A stretch of 6,788 nt of DNA from an uncultured Desulfomonile sp. Lineage in GTDB: Bacteria; Desulfobacterota; Desulfomonilia; Desulfomonilales; Desulfomonilaceae. Positions 1-6,001 of this stretch are shown piece by piece. The notes below the pieces were generated by a model. That model did no database searches. It was not told where the DNA came from and worked only from the letters and a program-made list of their open reading frames with translations. The position numbers were made by a program, and so were the translations under genes. The stretch is taken from positions 1 to 6,788 of the forward strand of contig CALDNG010000481.1 in the NCBI GenBank assembly GCA_937915285.1, given 5' to 3'. Within the stretch, counting starts at the first letter, position 1; each line of letters opens with the position of its first letter.

Positions 1-511
1 TTTTGTTGTATAAGCCTGCGCTTATGTATCTCTCAATATTTTTAGAACTAACTGTTCCAGTCAAAATATCCCTGGTGAAACCGTCAACAAGGGATTCTTC
101 CTTGGACCTATCATGTTCATTTCCAAAAAAATCAACGTTGAATTTGTTGAAGCGAACGATGTGAGTGAGTTCATGTGTCATCACATACAGGGCCAAAGGC
201 CATAGATCGAATGAATCTGTCCGGAACAATTCCCTCAGTATATATGGATCCTGAAGAATTACCCCATAGGTGTTGGGGTTTTTTTTAAGTGCAGATGCTT
301 TTCCGGCGGAATGGATTCTTACCACATGAGCGAAAACCTGGTCGATATGAAAGTCCCTCGAGACATTCGCAATCGTCAACATCCTGTAAGGGTTCAATTT
401 CCACTCATTTGAGGGCATATTGAAAAAGTCACAGGTCAGGTTTTCCGCAAGCTTGGCGGCTCTCGATATTGTTTCCAAATCTGACCTGGTGAACAAACCA
501 GAGACGCTCAT
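1..511 (-). CDS. Putative HExxH zinc metalloprotease-like protein (3' part off the window)
   Basis: The reading frame is open for 170 codons from ATG 509-511 to the window edge without a stop. Residues 113-117 read HELTH, the HExxH zinc-binding motif, within the hydrophobic helix LALYVMTHELTHIVRF. Some 20 residues further on, E139 begins an ExxxD motif (ESLVD). Thermolysin-type gluzincins have HELTH followed about 20 residues later by the third zinc ligand in ExxxD, so H113, H117 and E139 are the predicted ligands and E114 the catalytic base. No signal peptide or membrane segment is visible, so it is probably cytoplasmic. The start is fixed because the stop of the preceding small gene lies in this same frame 12 nt upstream; a TGGGG sequence serves as a weak ribosome binding site. 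It appears to be the second gene of an operon with the 29-residue basic protein. The substrate is unknown and I cannot name the family. Peptidase activity is inferred from the motif alone. Confidence 0.8.
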   Translation of the reverse strand, partial: MSVSGLFTRSDLETISRAAKLAENLTCDFFNMPSNEWKLNPYRMLTIANVSRDFHIDQVFAHVVRIHSAGKASALKKNPNTYGVILQDPYILRELFRTDSFDLWPLALYVMTHELTHIVRFNKFNVDFFGNEHDRSKEESLVDGFTRDILTGTVSSKNIERYISAGLYNK

Positions 512-523
512 GTGAAAGCCCCA

Positions 524-613
524 TTATTTATTTTTATGTCTTTGCTTGGCTCTTAGTTTTTTATGTTTGTGTTTACGCATCTTTTTGCGTCTTTTCTTAA
601 TGATGCTCCCCAT
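524..613 (-). CDS. Small basic AURKAIP1/COX24-domain-like protein, 29 aa
   Basis: This 29-codon gene encodes MGSIIKKRRKKMRKHKHKK followed by a further Lys/Arg/His-rich tail. The opening MGS-(V/I)-(V/I)-KKRRK-x-M-x-KHK(H)KKL matches my recollection of the bacterial AURKAIP1/COX24-domain small proteins found in Bacteroidota and deltaproteobacteria. Their mitochondrial relative (AURKAIP1, mS38/COX24) is a small-subunit ribosomal protein, so a ribosome- or RNA-binding role is the reasonable inference; the bacterial function is not firmly known to me. More than half the residues are Lys, Arg or His. Translation signals are good: GAGGT (618-622, minus strand) lies 4 nt upstream of the ATG, and a TTGACA / TATTAA promoter sits just above. 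The stop is followed after 12 nt by the start of the HELTH protein in the same frame. Its size means automatic annotation will often miss it. Confidence 0.82.
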   Translation of the reverse strand: MGSIIKKRRKKMRKHKHKKLRAKQRHKNK

Positions 614-643
614 TAGAACCTCGCTCAGTTTATTAAAAGAAAT

Positions 644-672
644 TTAATACCATGAGCTAGTGTTCGTGTCAA
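644..672 (-). promoter_or_regulatory. Sigma70-type promoter for the small basic protein operon
   Basis: On the minus strand a perfect -35 TTGACA (667-672) is followed by a 17-nt spacer and a -10 TATTAA (644-649). Transcription would start near 637, giving a leader of about 24 nt that contains the GAGGT ribosome binding site of the 29-residue gene. Both boxes and the spacing are close to consensus, and the placement fits the downstream gene. Confidence 0.7.
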
Positions 673-845
673 CGAAGTCTGCCCTTTTGAAGAAAAAAAA
701 TTCATAGCTTATCTTGGTTGGACTGAACTTCGTGGACTTCATTATCTATATGTCAATAACATCTCGCCTGGGTTCCTTCTACTCCAAAAAAAGTTGAGTA
801 CATATAATTTAGTAAAACACTCAATTATCCCGATGGCGAATCTTC

Positions 846-874
846 TTGACATCCGCACTAAAGTTATTTAACTG
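846..874 (+). promoter_or_regulatory. Predicted promoter of the Rrf2 regulator gene
   Basis: A perfect -35 TTGACA (846-851) is followed, with 17-nt spacing, by a poor -10 (TAACTG, 869-874) that coincides with the left arm of an inverted repeat. A strong -35 with a weak -10 inside an operator is what a repressed, possibly autoregulated promoter could look like. The -10 assignment is uncertain. Confidence 0.45.
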
Positions 875-886
875 ATAGTTCAGTTA
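869..886. promoter_or_regulatory. Perfect inverted repeat, probable Rrf2-family operator
   Basis: TAACTGA-TAGT-TCAGTTA is a perfect 7-bp inverted repeat with a 4-bp centre. It is embedded in a direct repeat of AGTTATT (862-868 and 882-888) offset by 20 bp, about two helical turns. It lies 38 bp upstream of the regulator's ATG and overlaps the expected -10 region. Rrf2 dimers commonly bind dyad sites of this size at their own promoters, so autoregulation is inferred. Confidence 0.6.
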
Positions 887-923
887 TTCTTCATGGATTG
901 ATCGTTTTTTGTGGGGTGTAATT

Positions 924-1391
924 ATGCGAATCACTACTACGAGCCGCTATGGGGTGCGTGCCTTGTTCGATGTTTCATACCATGGAGGGGGGGAGCCCAC
1001 TCAGATAAAGGATATATCCCGAAGGCAGAAGATTTCCCAACGTTACCTGGAACAGATTTTCAACAAGCTTCTGAAAGCCGGCCTTCTCAAGAGCCGACGT
1101 GGCCCACGCGGAGGCTACATGCTGGCTAAGGACCCGTCTGAGATCAGCGTTGGGGACATAATAAACGCGGCCCAGGGCCCCATTGTTCCCGTAAGGTGTC
1201 TTGATGAGGACCAGTGCAAAAGAGGCCAGTGCGATGTGTGTAGCGGATGCATTACAAGGCATGTGTGGAAGGAAACCCAGCAGTTGCTCGTGAATTATTA
1301 TAACTCGGTGACCATCGCCGATTTGTGCGCGTTAGCCCGGAAGGAAGGCGTCACTCGGGATTTGGACCACAAGTATATGTACTTTATTTGA
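924..1391 (+). CDS. Rrf2 family transcriptional regulator with C-terminal cysteine cluster
   Basis: The 155-residue protein has the Rrf2/IscR/NsrR plan. The N-terminus MRITTTSRYGVRALFDV is a family hallmark. The winged helix-turn-helix spans roughly residues 26-68, with recognition segment ISQRYLEQIFNKLLKAGL and the wing SRRGPRGGYMLAK. Cysteines at 92, 98, 103, 106 and 109, followed by H113, lie where IscR-type members hold an iron-sulfur cluster (IscR uses three Cys and one His), so an Fe-S or redox-sensing role is likely. Cys135 is additional. I start at ATG 924, which has TGGGGTG about 8 nt upstream; a TTG at 909 would add five residues before the conserved MRIT. The protein is probably a cytoplasmic repressor or activator that autoregulates through the dyad at 869-886. 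Its other targets cannot be read from the window. It is not evidently co-transcribed with the downstream binding protein, which is 244 nt away. Confidence 0.93.
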   Translation: MRITTTSRYGVRALFDVSYHGGGEPTQIKDISRRQKISQRYLEQIFNKLLKAGLLKSRRGPRGGYMLAKDPSEISVGDIINAAQGPIVPVRCLDEDQCKRGQCDVCSGCITRHVWKETQQLLVNYYNSVTIADLCALARKEGVTRDLDHKYMYFI

Positions 1392-1417
1392 CCTCCATGA
1401 GTCGATCAAGTGACCTT

Positions 1418-1606
1418 TTAATGATATCTGGAGTGTGTAAGAAACTGATTGATCCTGTCTTTTAAAATCTTGCCGCTACCTGGGTCTACGCGCCCGGTGA
1501 AAGCTTTCTCCCGTGGTTCCTCAAGCAATGAATGTCCTCAATAATTTTGGGAAGCCCGCTGTCCTTTTTTGGATGAATCCACACCACAAAGTCATTCCCT
1601 GTTGAA
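1418..1606 (-). pseudogene. Possible decayed coding remnant between the Rrf2 and TctC genes
   Basis: Two adjacent minus-strand frames read like protein but carry no usable start. The distal one, around 1530-1606, includes GNDFVVWIHPKKDSGLPKII. The proximal one, about 1418-1530, includes KAFTGRVDPGSGKILKDRIN and ends at TAA 1418-1420. A single-base shift would join them. The GSGKILK segment faintly resembles the C-terminal lysine motif of acyl-CoA synthetases, but this is not enough to assign a family. Each open stretch is only about 40 codons, so chance is a real alternative. Confidence 0.2.
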
Positions 1607-1635
1607 CCATGATTAGCCCGAAGATTGGAGTTTGA

Positions 1636-2598
1636 ATGATACGTTGGCTCTGTACGGCCATGTTGGTTTTTGGTATGTGTTCTTATTCAATATTTTCACC
1701 GAGTGGTGTTTTAGCCCAGAAACCCTTTCCGTCCCGACATTTGACTTACCTGGTGGTGTTTGATCCTGGCGGTCAGTCCGATCGTGAAGCCAGGCGTCAG
1801 CAGCCACTGCTAATGCAGTTGTTGGGACAGCCTGTGATTATCGAGTACAAGGTTGGAGCCGGAGGAGCGACTGGATGGAAATATTTTTCAAAGAAATCTC
1901 GAGCCGATGGACACACCTTTGCAGGTTTCAATTTACCGCACGTAATATTGCAGCCATCCCTTCAGAAAGTTGGCTATGCAACCGATGATCTGACCCCGAT
2001 CGCTCTGTTTCAGCGAACCCCCATCGCTTTAGCGGTATTATCTGACAGCCCATTCAAGACGCTTGAGGATTTCATGGAAGCAGCCAGAAATTCACCGGGG
2101 AAGATGACGGTGGGAGGCTCATCCATTTACTCTGGTTCACATCTTGCTGCGCTCAGGATGCAGAAGATGCTTGATGTCAAAGTCAGCTACATCCCGTTCA
2201 CCGGATCGTCGGCCCTAATGGCCGGATTCATGGGGGGCCACTTGGGCGCCTGTCTGGTAAATTCTGATGATCTGGCGTTACACAGGGATAAAATAAGGGC
2301 CCTGGCTTTTGCTACTGAACAGAGATTTTTCGCGTTTCCCCAAACGCCAACGTTCAGGGAACTCGGACATGATCTGATCGCTTCCGTTGAGAGAGGAGTG
2401 TGTGTGCCGTCCAGGACGCCAAAGGAAGTAGTGCTGAAACTGGAAAAGGTATTTCTGGAAGTGTTAAGCAACCCTCAGCTCCAGCTAGAAATGAAGAACT
2501 CCGGAAGCATACCTCTGGCCATGGGAGTTGATGAAACCCGGGAATACATGCAACAACTGAGCAACTCACTCAAGGAATTGATGACTGAGTTCAAATAG
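1636..2598 (+). CDS. TctC/Bug-family periplasmic solute-binding protein
   Basis: The 320-residue protein has the length and order of the Bug/TctC extracytoplasmic receptors of tripartite tricarboxylate transporters, which capture small carboxylates in the periplasm. A Sec signal peptide covers residues 1-27 (MIRW, a hydrophobic core, then VLA before QKPFPSR). The mature start matches the family pattern: (Y/F)PSRPI is here FPSRHL, the first ligand-binding loop is DPGGQSD at 43-49, and LGQPVIIE..VGAGGATG follows at 63-80. SYIPFTGSSALMAGFMGGH (184-202) matches the usual YKG(..)ALxALLGGxV segment. GGAG lies 5 nt upstream of the ATG. Neither TctA nor TctB is adjacent, so it is an orphan receptor; such orphans are common in the family. 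The first loop has a charged run (DREARR, residues 49-54) where relatives are mostly uncharged, so the ligand may differ. The ligand cannot be named. Confidence 0.9.
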   Translation: MIRWLCTAMLVFGMCSYSIFSPSGVLAQKPFPSRHLTYLVVFDPGGQSDREARRQQPLLMQLLGQPVIIEYKVGAGGATGWKYFSKKSRADGHTFAGFNLPHVILQPSLQKVGYATDDLTPIALFQRTPIALAVLSDSPFKTLEDFMEAARNSPGKMTVGGSSIYSGSHLAALRMQKMLDVKVSYIPFTGSSALMAGFMGGHLGACLVNSDDLALHRDKIRALAFATEQRFFAFPQTPTFRELGHDLIASVERGVCVPSRTPKEVVLKLEKVFLEVLSNPQLQLEMKNSGSIPLAMGVDETREYMQQLSNSLKELMTEFK

Positions 2599-2665
2599 TC
2601 TCATGAAGTTTGGCGAGAACTGATGTTGATCCTGGTTGGGGTCATAAAGAGGATTGATCTTACTC

Positions 2666-2694
2666 GCCAGAGGCCCTCAAAAAGGACCTCTGGC
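2666..2694. terminator. Strong hairpin between the convergent tctC-like gene and nrd operon
   Basis: GCCAGAGG (2666-2673) and CCTCTGGC (2687-2694) form a perfect 8-bp GC-rich stem around a 13-nt loop. It lies between the stop codons of two convergent genes, where a shared terminator is expected. Neither strand has a U-run directly after the stem; the nearest plus-strand T-run begins about 20 nt further on. It may be a bidirectional terminator without the classical tail, or an mRNA-stabilising hairpin. Confidence 0.5.
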
Positions 2695-2735
2695 CATGAT
2701 CCTGATAGTAGAGTCTTTTTTTCAGTCTGTGAATT

Positions 2736-3461
2736 TCAGCATGTCAGGGTGTCGGTTCCTATCCCGAATCTTTCTTTCATGGCCTCGAAACGTTCGAGGT
2801 CGTATTCAGGAACAGTGGCCAGTTTTGGGTCCAGGGTGTCTTTATTGCGAAAGGACTGGAGGATATAGGGGGAATCAGAACCAATCACTCGCCTGATTTC
2901 TTCAAGGTGGCATTCCTCCACAAACCCCGGCAAGACCGTTGTCCTGAAAAAAAATTCAATCCCCGAGCTTTTGATCAAAGAAATGCTTCTTTCTATTTTT
3001 CTGACATCCGTTCTGATTCCCGCCACACTTGAATATATTCCTTCCTCAAGAGGCGCCTTTATGTCCATTGAAACCGCGTCTACCATTCCACGTTCGAGCA
3101 ATCCTTCAAGAACATGAGGGTTTGATCCGTTGGTGTCGAGTTTCCTTCGGAATCCCAGCCGGCCGATCAATTCCAGGAGCCTTTCCAGGCGCGGATTTAC
3201 TGTCGGCTCGCCACCGGTTACCGTGACACCGTCAATCCAGCCTTTCCTGTTCGTAAGATAGGAAATCATATCTTCAAGAGAATAATCCGGGACTTCCTGC
3301 GGTCGAAGGACCAGCATGGAATTGTGACACGCCGGGCACCTGAAATTACATCCACCAAGAAAAACCACCGAACACATCTTGCCAGGCCAATCCAGCATTG
3401 ACAGAGGAATGAACCCCTTAATTCTGAATCCAAGATCTGCAATGCTTGATGACAATCCCAT
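2736..3461 (-). CDS. nrdG: Anaerobic ribonucleotide reductase activating protein (radical SAM)
   Basis: This 241-residue radical-SAM enzyme cleaves S-adenosylmethionine to generate the glycyl radical on NrdD. The [4Fe-4S] motif CxxxCxxC is at C38, C42 and C45 within GGCNFRCPACHN, preceded by the family segment MLDWPGKMCSVVF. The SAM-binding GGEP is at 83-86 (TVTGGEPTVNP) and DTNGSNP at 109-115. The length and the DWPGK start fit the longer NrdG form that resembles pyruvate formate-lyase activase (the NrdG2-type family) rather than the shorter E. coli enzyme. It is the last gene of the operon, 69 nt after the redoxin. The ATG at 3459-3461 is the first start after an in-frame TAA; its best Shine-Dalgarno, AGGA, is rather far upstream (about 12 nt), so translation may be modest. 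The nearby nrdD makes the activase role much more likely than a generic radical-SAM function. Confidence 0.93.
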   Translation of the reverse strand: MGLSSSIADLGFRIKGFIPLSMLDWPGKMCSVVFLGGCNFRCPACHNSMLVLRPQEVPDYSLEDMISYLTNRKGWIDGVTVTGGEPTVNPRLERLLELIGRLGFRRKLDTNGSNPHVLEGLLERGMVDAVSMDIKAPLEEGIYSSVAGIRTDVRKIERSISLIKSSGIEFFFRTTVLPGFVEECHLEEIRRVIGSDSPYILQSFRNKDTLDPKLATVPEYDLERFEAMKERFGIGTDTLTC

Positions 3462-3530
3462 AGTCGCTTTCAGTCCTGTTTGATCTTAGCGCCAAAACCA
3501 GGCATTATTCAGAGCGGCCCGCAGTTGGAG

Positions 3531-3902
3531 TCACGCCCCATGTTCCTCAAAATATTGCGTTATGTTTTTTACGTCCGTAATGATCTCACATGATTCCGAG
3601 ACCAATATGGGAAGCTTTTTTTCGGATAACGCAACGCACTCGTAATAGGCCAGCATAGCAAGAGCCTCGACATTTTCCTGATCCAGTTGCATCACCGTCA
3701 GATTCTCTACAGCCTTCAGATTGACATTGCTCTTTACGGTTTCACAGTCCCCGCATCCCTGCTTGGTGAAAAGATAGGTCATTGCATTCTCCATTCTATC
3801 TCGAGGATATCTTCGTATGTTGAACAGAATGTAACTGGAGGAGTCGGCCGGATTTTGGGGCTCGGCTACCTCCGGAGAGACATCTTTAAATGAAAACGTC
3901 AT
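3531..3902 (-). CDS. NrdH/glutaredoxin-like redoxin of the anaerobic RNR operon
   Basis: A thioredoxin-fold redoxin sits between nrdD and nrdG. The active site CGDC (C50-C53) follows the strand MTYLFTKQG, and KKLPILV at 95-101 supplies the cis-proline (P98) typical of glutaredoxins and NrdH. It probably reduces the active-site disulfide formed in NrdD at each turnover, replacing the formate used by E. coli NrdD; that role is inferred from position and motif. The long start at 3902 overlaps the nrdD stop as ATGA, suggesting coupled translation, but gives an unusual 40-residue N-terminal extension and has no clear Shine-Dalgarno. A second start, ATG 3780-3782 (Met41), has GGAG (3789-3792) 6 nt upstream and gives an 83-residue protein of normal redoxin size. 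Either or both may be used. C90 and C105 are additional cysteines. Confidence 0.85.
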   Translation of the reverse strand: MTFSFKDVSPEVAEPQNPADSSSYILFNIRRYPRDRMENAMTYLFTKQGCGDCETVKSNVNLKAVENLTVMQLDQENVEALAMLAYYECVALSEKKLPILVSESCEIITDVKNITQYFEEHGA

Positions 3903-6001
3903 ATTGAAAGATTGCGAAGCCTGTCTTTAAGCTCACCCTTCTTCCCTTTGTTCCAGCTTGCCACCTTGGTGAAGTAACCTGTAATCCTGGTTATTTGCTC
4001 AACCTGTTGCGAACCGCAGTATTGGCAGGATTCATGGAGTCCCCTACTGGTTCTTCCGCAACCCACACAGGTGGTCAGTTCAGGAGAGAAGGCAACCTGG
4101 TCATTTTGGGTCATCCTGAATGTTTTTATGACGAAGTTGGCAAGTGACTCGGCGCTGGGCCTGCTTTCTCCAAGCCAAATGTGAGTCAGTGAGCCGGCTT
4201 CGATCAGAGGGTGAAACAGGCCTTCCCTTTTTACTCTCTCGATTGCGTCTACAGGGGCCGAGACGTTATAAAGGGTTGAATTGGTGTAATAGATTTCATC
4301 GTGCGCCAAATCTCCCTTCACGACCGATTGCGCCTCCGGATAAAGCTTCATGTCAAGTTTGGCGAACCTGTAGGCTGTGCTCTCTGCCGGGGTCTGTTCC
4401 AGGACAAATCGCATGTTGTAAAATTGACTGAATTTTGCTGACGCCAGGTTCATGTGAGCAATTACCTTCAACCCAAACTTAACGGCTTCATCACTCTCGT
4501 GGAGTTCCTCGCCAGTGTGATACTGCACCATTTCATTTAGTCCCACCATGCCGATCAGGTAAGTGACCCTGTGCATTCTAAGGTACGATTCACCATCCCT
4601 GTCCATGCTCAATAGAGCCAGAGGCCCGGATTCTCCCAAGGCAAGAAGACGCTCAATGAAACGCTTCTTCTGTAGGTGGGCTTCCGTCGCCAATCTTATG
4701 GTGTCTGTCAATAACGAGAACAGTCTGGAGTCATCACCCTTGGCCTGATAAGCGATTCGAGGTAGGTTGATCGTGACATTCTGCATGGCTGAATACCGCA
4801 TTTTCCAGGGATTCACGGCGTCCTCAAGGTCACTTTTCTCCAGCTTGAATGACAGGCGGCAACATTCTGATATCTTGGCGGTATCGCCTCGGTCGAATAC
4901 AAAATAAGTATTGCCCTTTACTGCAGCCACATCGCAGATGTGGTGGAGAAATTCCTCGTGTCCGGGGGTCTTGAAAAATTTTTCAGTGATGTGAACAAGG
5001 GGCTTGGGGAAGAAGAAAGGCCTGCCGGCGCCGTCGCCCTCCCGGTAGATGTCAAAAAGTGTCCACACAAACTCCTGGGCCTCAGGAAGGTATTCTGAGT
5101 AGGTGTGCCCCGTGAATGCGCCTCCAGGGCCTATGGCAGGAACGTTCTCGAAATGCTTCGGCACTTCCCAGTACAGATTGATATCAGTAAAGATTGCCTG
5201 CCCACCCCGTGCAACCGCCTGCTGGGAGAATTCGAATATCAGCATCTGGGCAAGCTGCCTGATGTCCTTTTTGGGTAAACCCCTAAGATAGGGCGCAAAA
5301 AACAGATTGACTGCGTCCCATCCTATGGCCCCCGCAAAATGACTCTGCAGGGCCGCCGCAAATTTGACCATGTGAGCCAGAAGAACCTCAGGATGCTTTG
5401 CAGGCTTGGCCATTGCCAGGGAATTGGGCAGATTCAAACCGAATTTTTTGATGTACTCCAGGGATTGGCCCGAACAGTACGGCCTGTCTATGAAGCCGAG
5501 ATCATGGAGGTGAATATCACCGCGCATGTGTGCGTCGCCGACCGCCTGATCAAAAACAGTCAGAAGGGCAAACTCTTTCTTTATATTCTCAGCCAACGTC
5601 AGATTGGTAGCCTCCGGACCATGCGGAACATTCGCATTTTCCTTGTTCGGTCTGGTGATGAGCTGGTCCACGTCGTAAAGCGGCGAGCCCAGGCGTGTGT
5701 GCAATCGCCGGTCAGCCTCCAATCCCCGCTCAAGAAGCTTGGCGTTGACCATCTCCCGAATCAGTGGAGCCGTTATAACCTTGATGCCGCTGCTCTTTAT
5801 GTTGTTTTCGACCTCCAGCGCTATGTCCTCAGCCGTGCCCTCGTCCACAAATGTCTCTCGGAGTAACGCGTCGACAATCCGGCTGTGATCCCAGCCATCC
5901 ATCGCCTCATTCGAAGTCCTAACAAACAACGCCATGTCCGTAGTCTCAGAACGACGAACAACGTCCCTCCTGAAATTCCTGAGTTCAGTAACACCAGCCA
6001 T
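3899..6001 (-). CDS. nrdD: Anaerobic (class III) ribonucleoside-triphosphate reductase
   Basis: The 700-residue glycyl-radical enzyme reduces ribonucleotides to deoxyribonucleotides in the absence of oxygen. An ATP-cone-like regulatory region occupies about residues 25-105. The catalytic barrel follows, with GDIHLHDLGFIDRPYCSGQS (C176, matching the first active-site cysteine) and the finger-loop cysteines in ISECCRLSF (C380-C381, matching the thiyl-radical cysteine). A C-terminal zinc ribbon has C645, C648, C659 and C662. The glycyl radical site is RITGYF, with G675 as the predicted radical residue, 25 residues from the end. I choose ATG 5999-6001 because AAGGGG lies 6 nt upstream; an in-frame ATG at 6040 would add 13 residues (MLNVIGCAAKGNS) behind a weaker site. 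The stop overlaps the redoxin start. The adjacent redoxin and the Cys-Cys pair suggest a redoxin-dependent rather than formate-dependent subtype. NrdR boxes lie upstream. Confidence 0.96.
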   Translation of the reverse strand: MAGVTELRNFRRDVVRRSETTDMALFVRTSNEAMDGWDHSRIVDALLRETFVDEGTAEDIALEVENNIKSSGIKVITAPLIREMVNAKLLERGLEADRRLHTRLGSPLYDVDQLITRPNKENANVPHGPEATNLTLAENIKKEFALLTVFDQAVGDAHMRGDIHLHDLGFIDRPYCSGQSLEYIKKFGLNLPNSLAMAKPAKHPEVLLAHMVKFAAALQSHFAGAIGWDAVNLFFAPYLRGLPKKDIRQLAQMLIFEFSQQAVARGGQAIFTDINLYWEVPKHFENVPAIGPGGAFTGHTYSEYLPEAQEFVWTLFDIYREGDGAGRPFFFPKPLVHITEKFFKTPGHEEFLHHICDVAAVKGNTYFVFDRGDTAKISECCRLSFKLEKSDLEDAVNPWKMRYSAMQNVTINLPRIAYQAKGDDSRLFSLLTDTIRLATEAHLQKKRFIERLLALGESGPLALLSMDRDGESYLRMHRVTYLIGMVGLNEMVQYHTGEELHESDEAVKFGLKVIAHMNLASAKFSQFYNMRFVLEQTPAESTAYRFAKLDMKLYPEAQSVVKGDLAHDEIYYTNSTLYNVSAPVDAIERVKREGLFHPLIEAGSLTHIWLGESRPSAESLANFVIKTFRMTQNDQVAFSPELTTCVGCGRTSRGLHESCQYCGSQQVEQITRITGYFTKVASWNKGKKGELKDRLRNLSI

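Larger units (their letters stand above)
614..923. other. Divergent intergenic region between the small basic protein operon and the Rrf2 gene
   Basis: This AT-rich 310-base spacer holds the outward promoters of both flanking transcription units, described separately. No open frame in it has a convincing start. It contains a long-range inverted repeat, ACGAAGT (672-678) with ACTTCGT (727-733), and a second one, TTGAGT (794-799) with ACTCAA (819-824). A lone TATAAT at 803-808 has no matching -35. Nothing else is recognisable. Confidence 0.6.

Noticed and set aside
803..808. Perfect TATAAT on the plus strand upstream of the Rrf2 gene
   Set aside because: No acceptable -35 at 16-18 nt and no extended -10 TG; the TTGACA at 846 is nearer the gene and better placed.
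1418..1500. Acyl-CoA synthetase C-terminal motif in GSGKILK
   Set aside because: The usual P-(K/R)-T before the GK is missing and the stretch is too short; a naming would be guesswork.
2666..2721. Classical rho-independent terminator with the T-run at 2715-2721
   Set aside because: The T-run is about 20 nt beyond the stem, so it is not the usual stem plus U-tail; kept only as a hairpin/possible terminator.
2623..2896. Plus-strand open frames following the TctC-like gene
   Set aside because: They cross the hairpin and then run antisense through the 3' end of nrdG, and their products resemble nothing recognisable.
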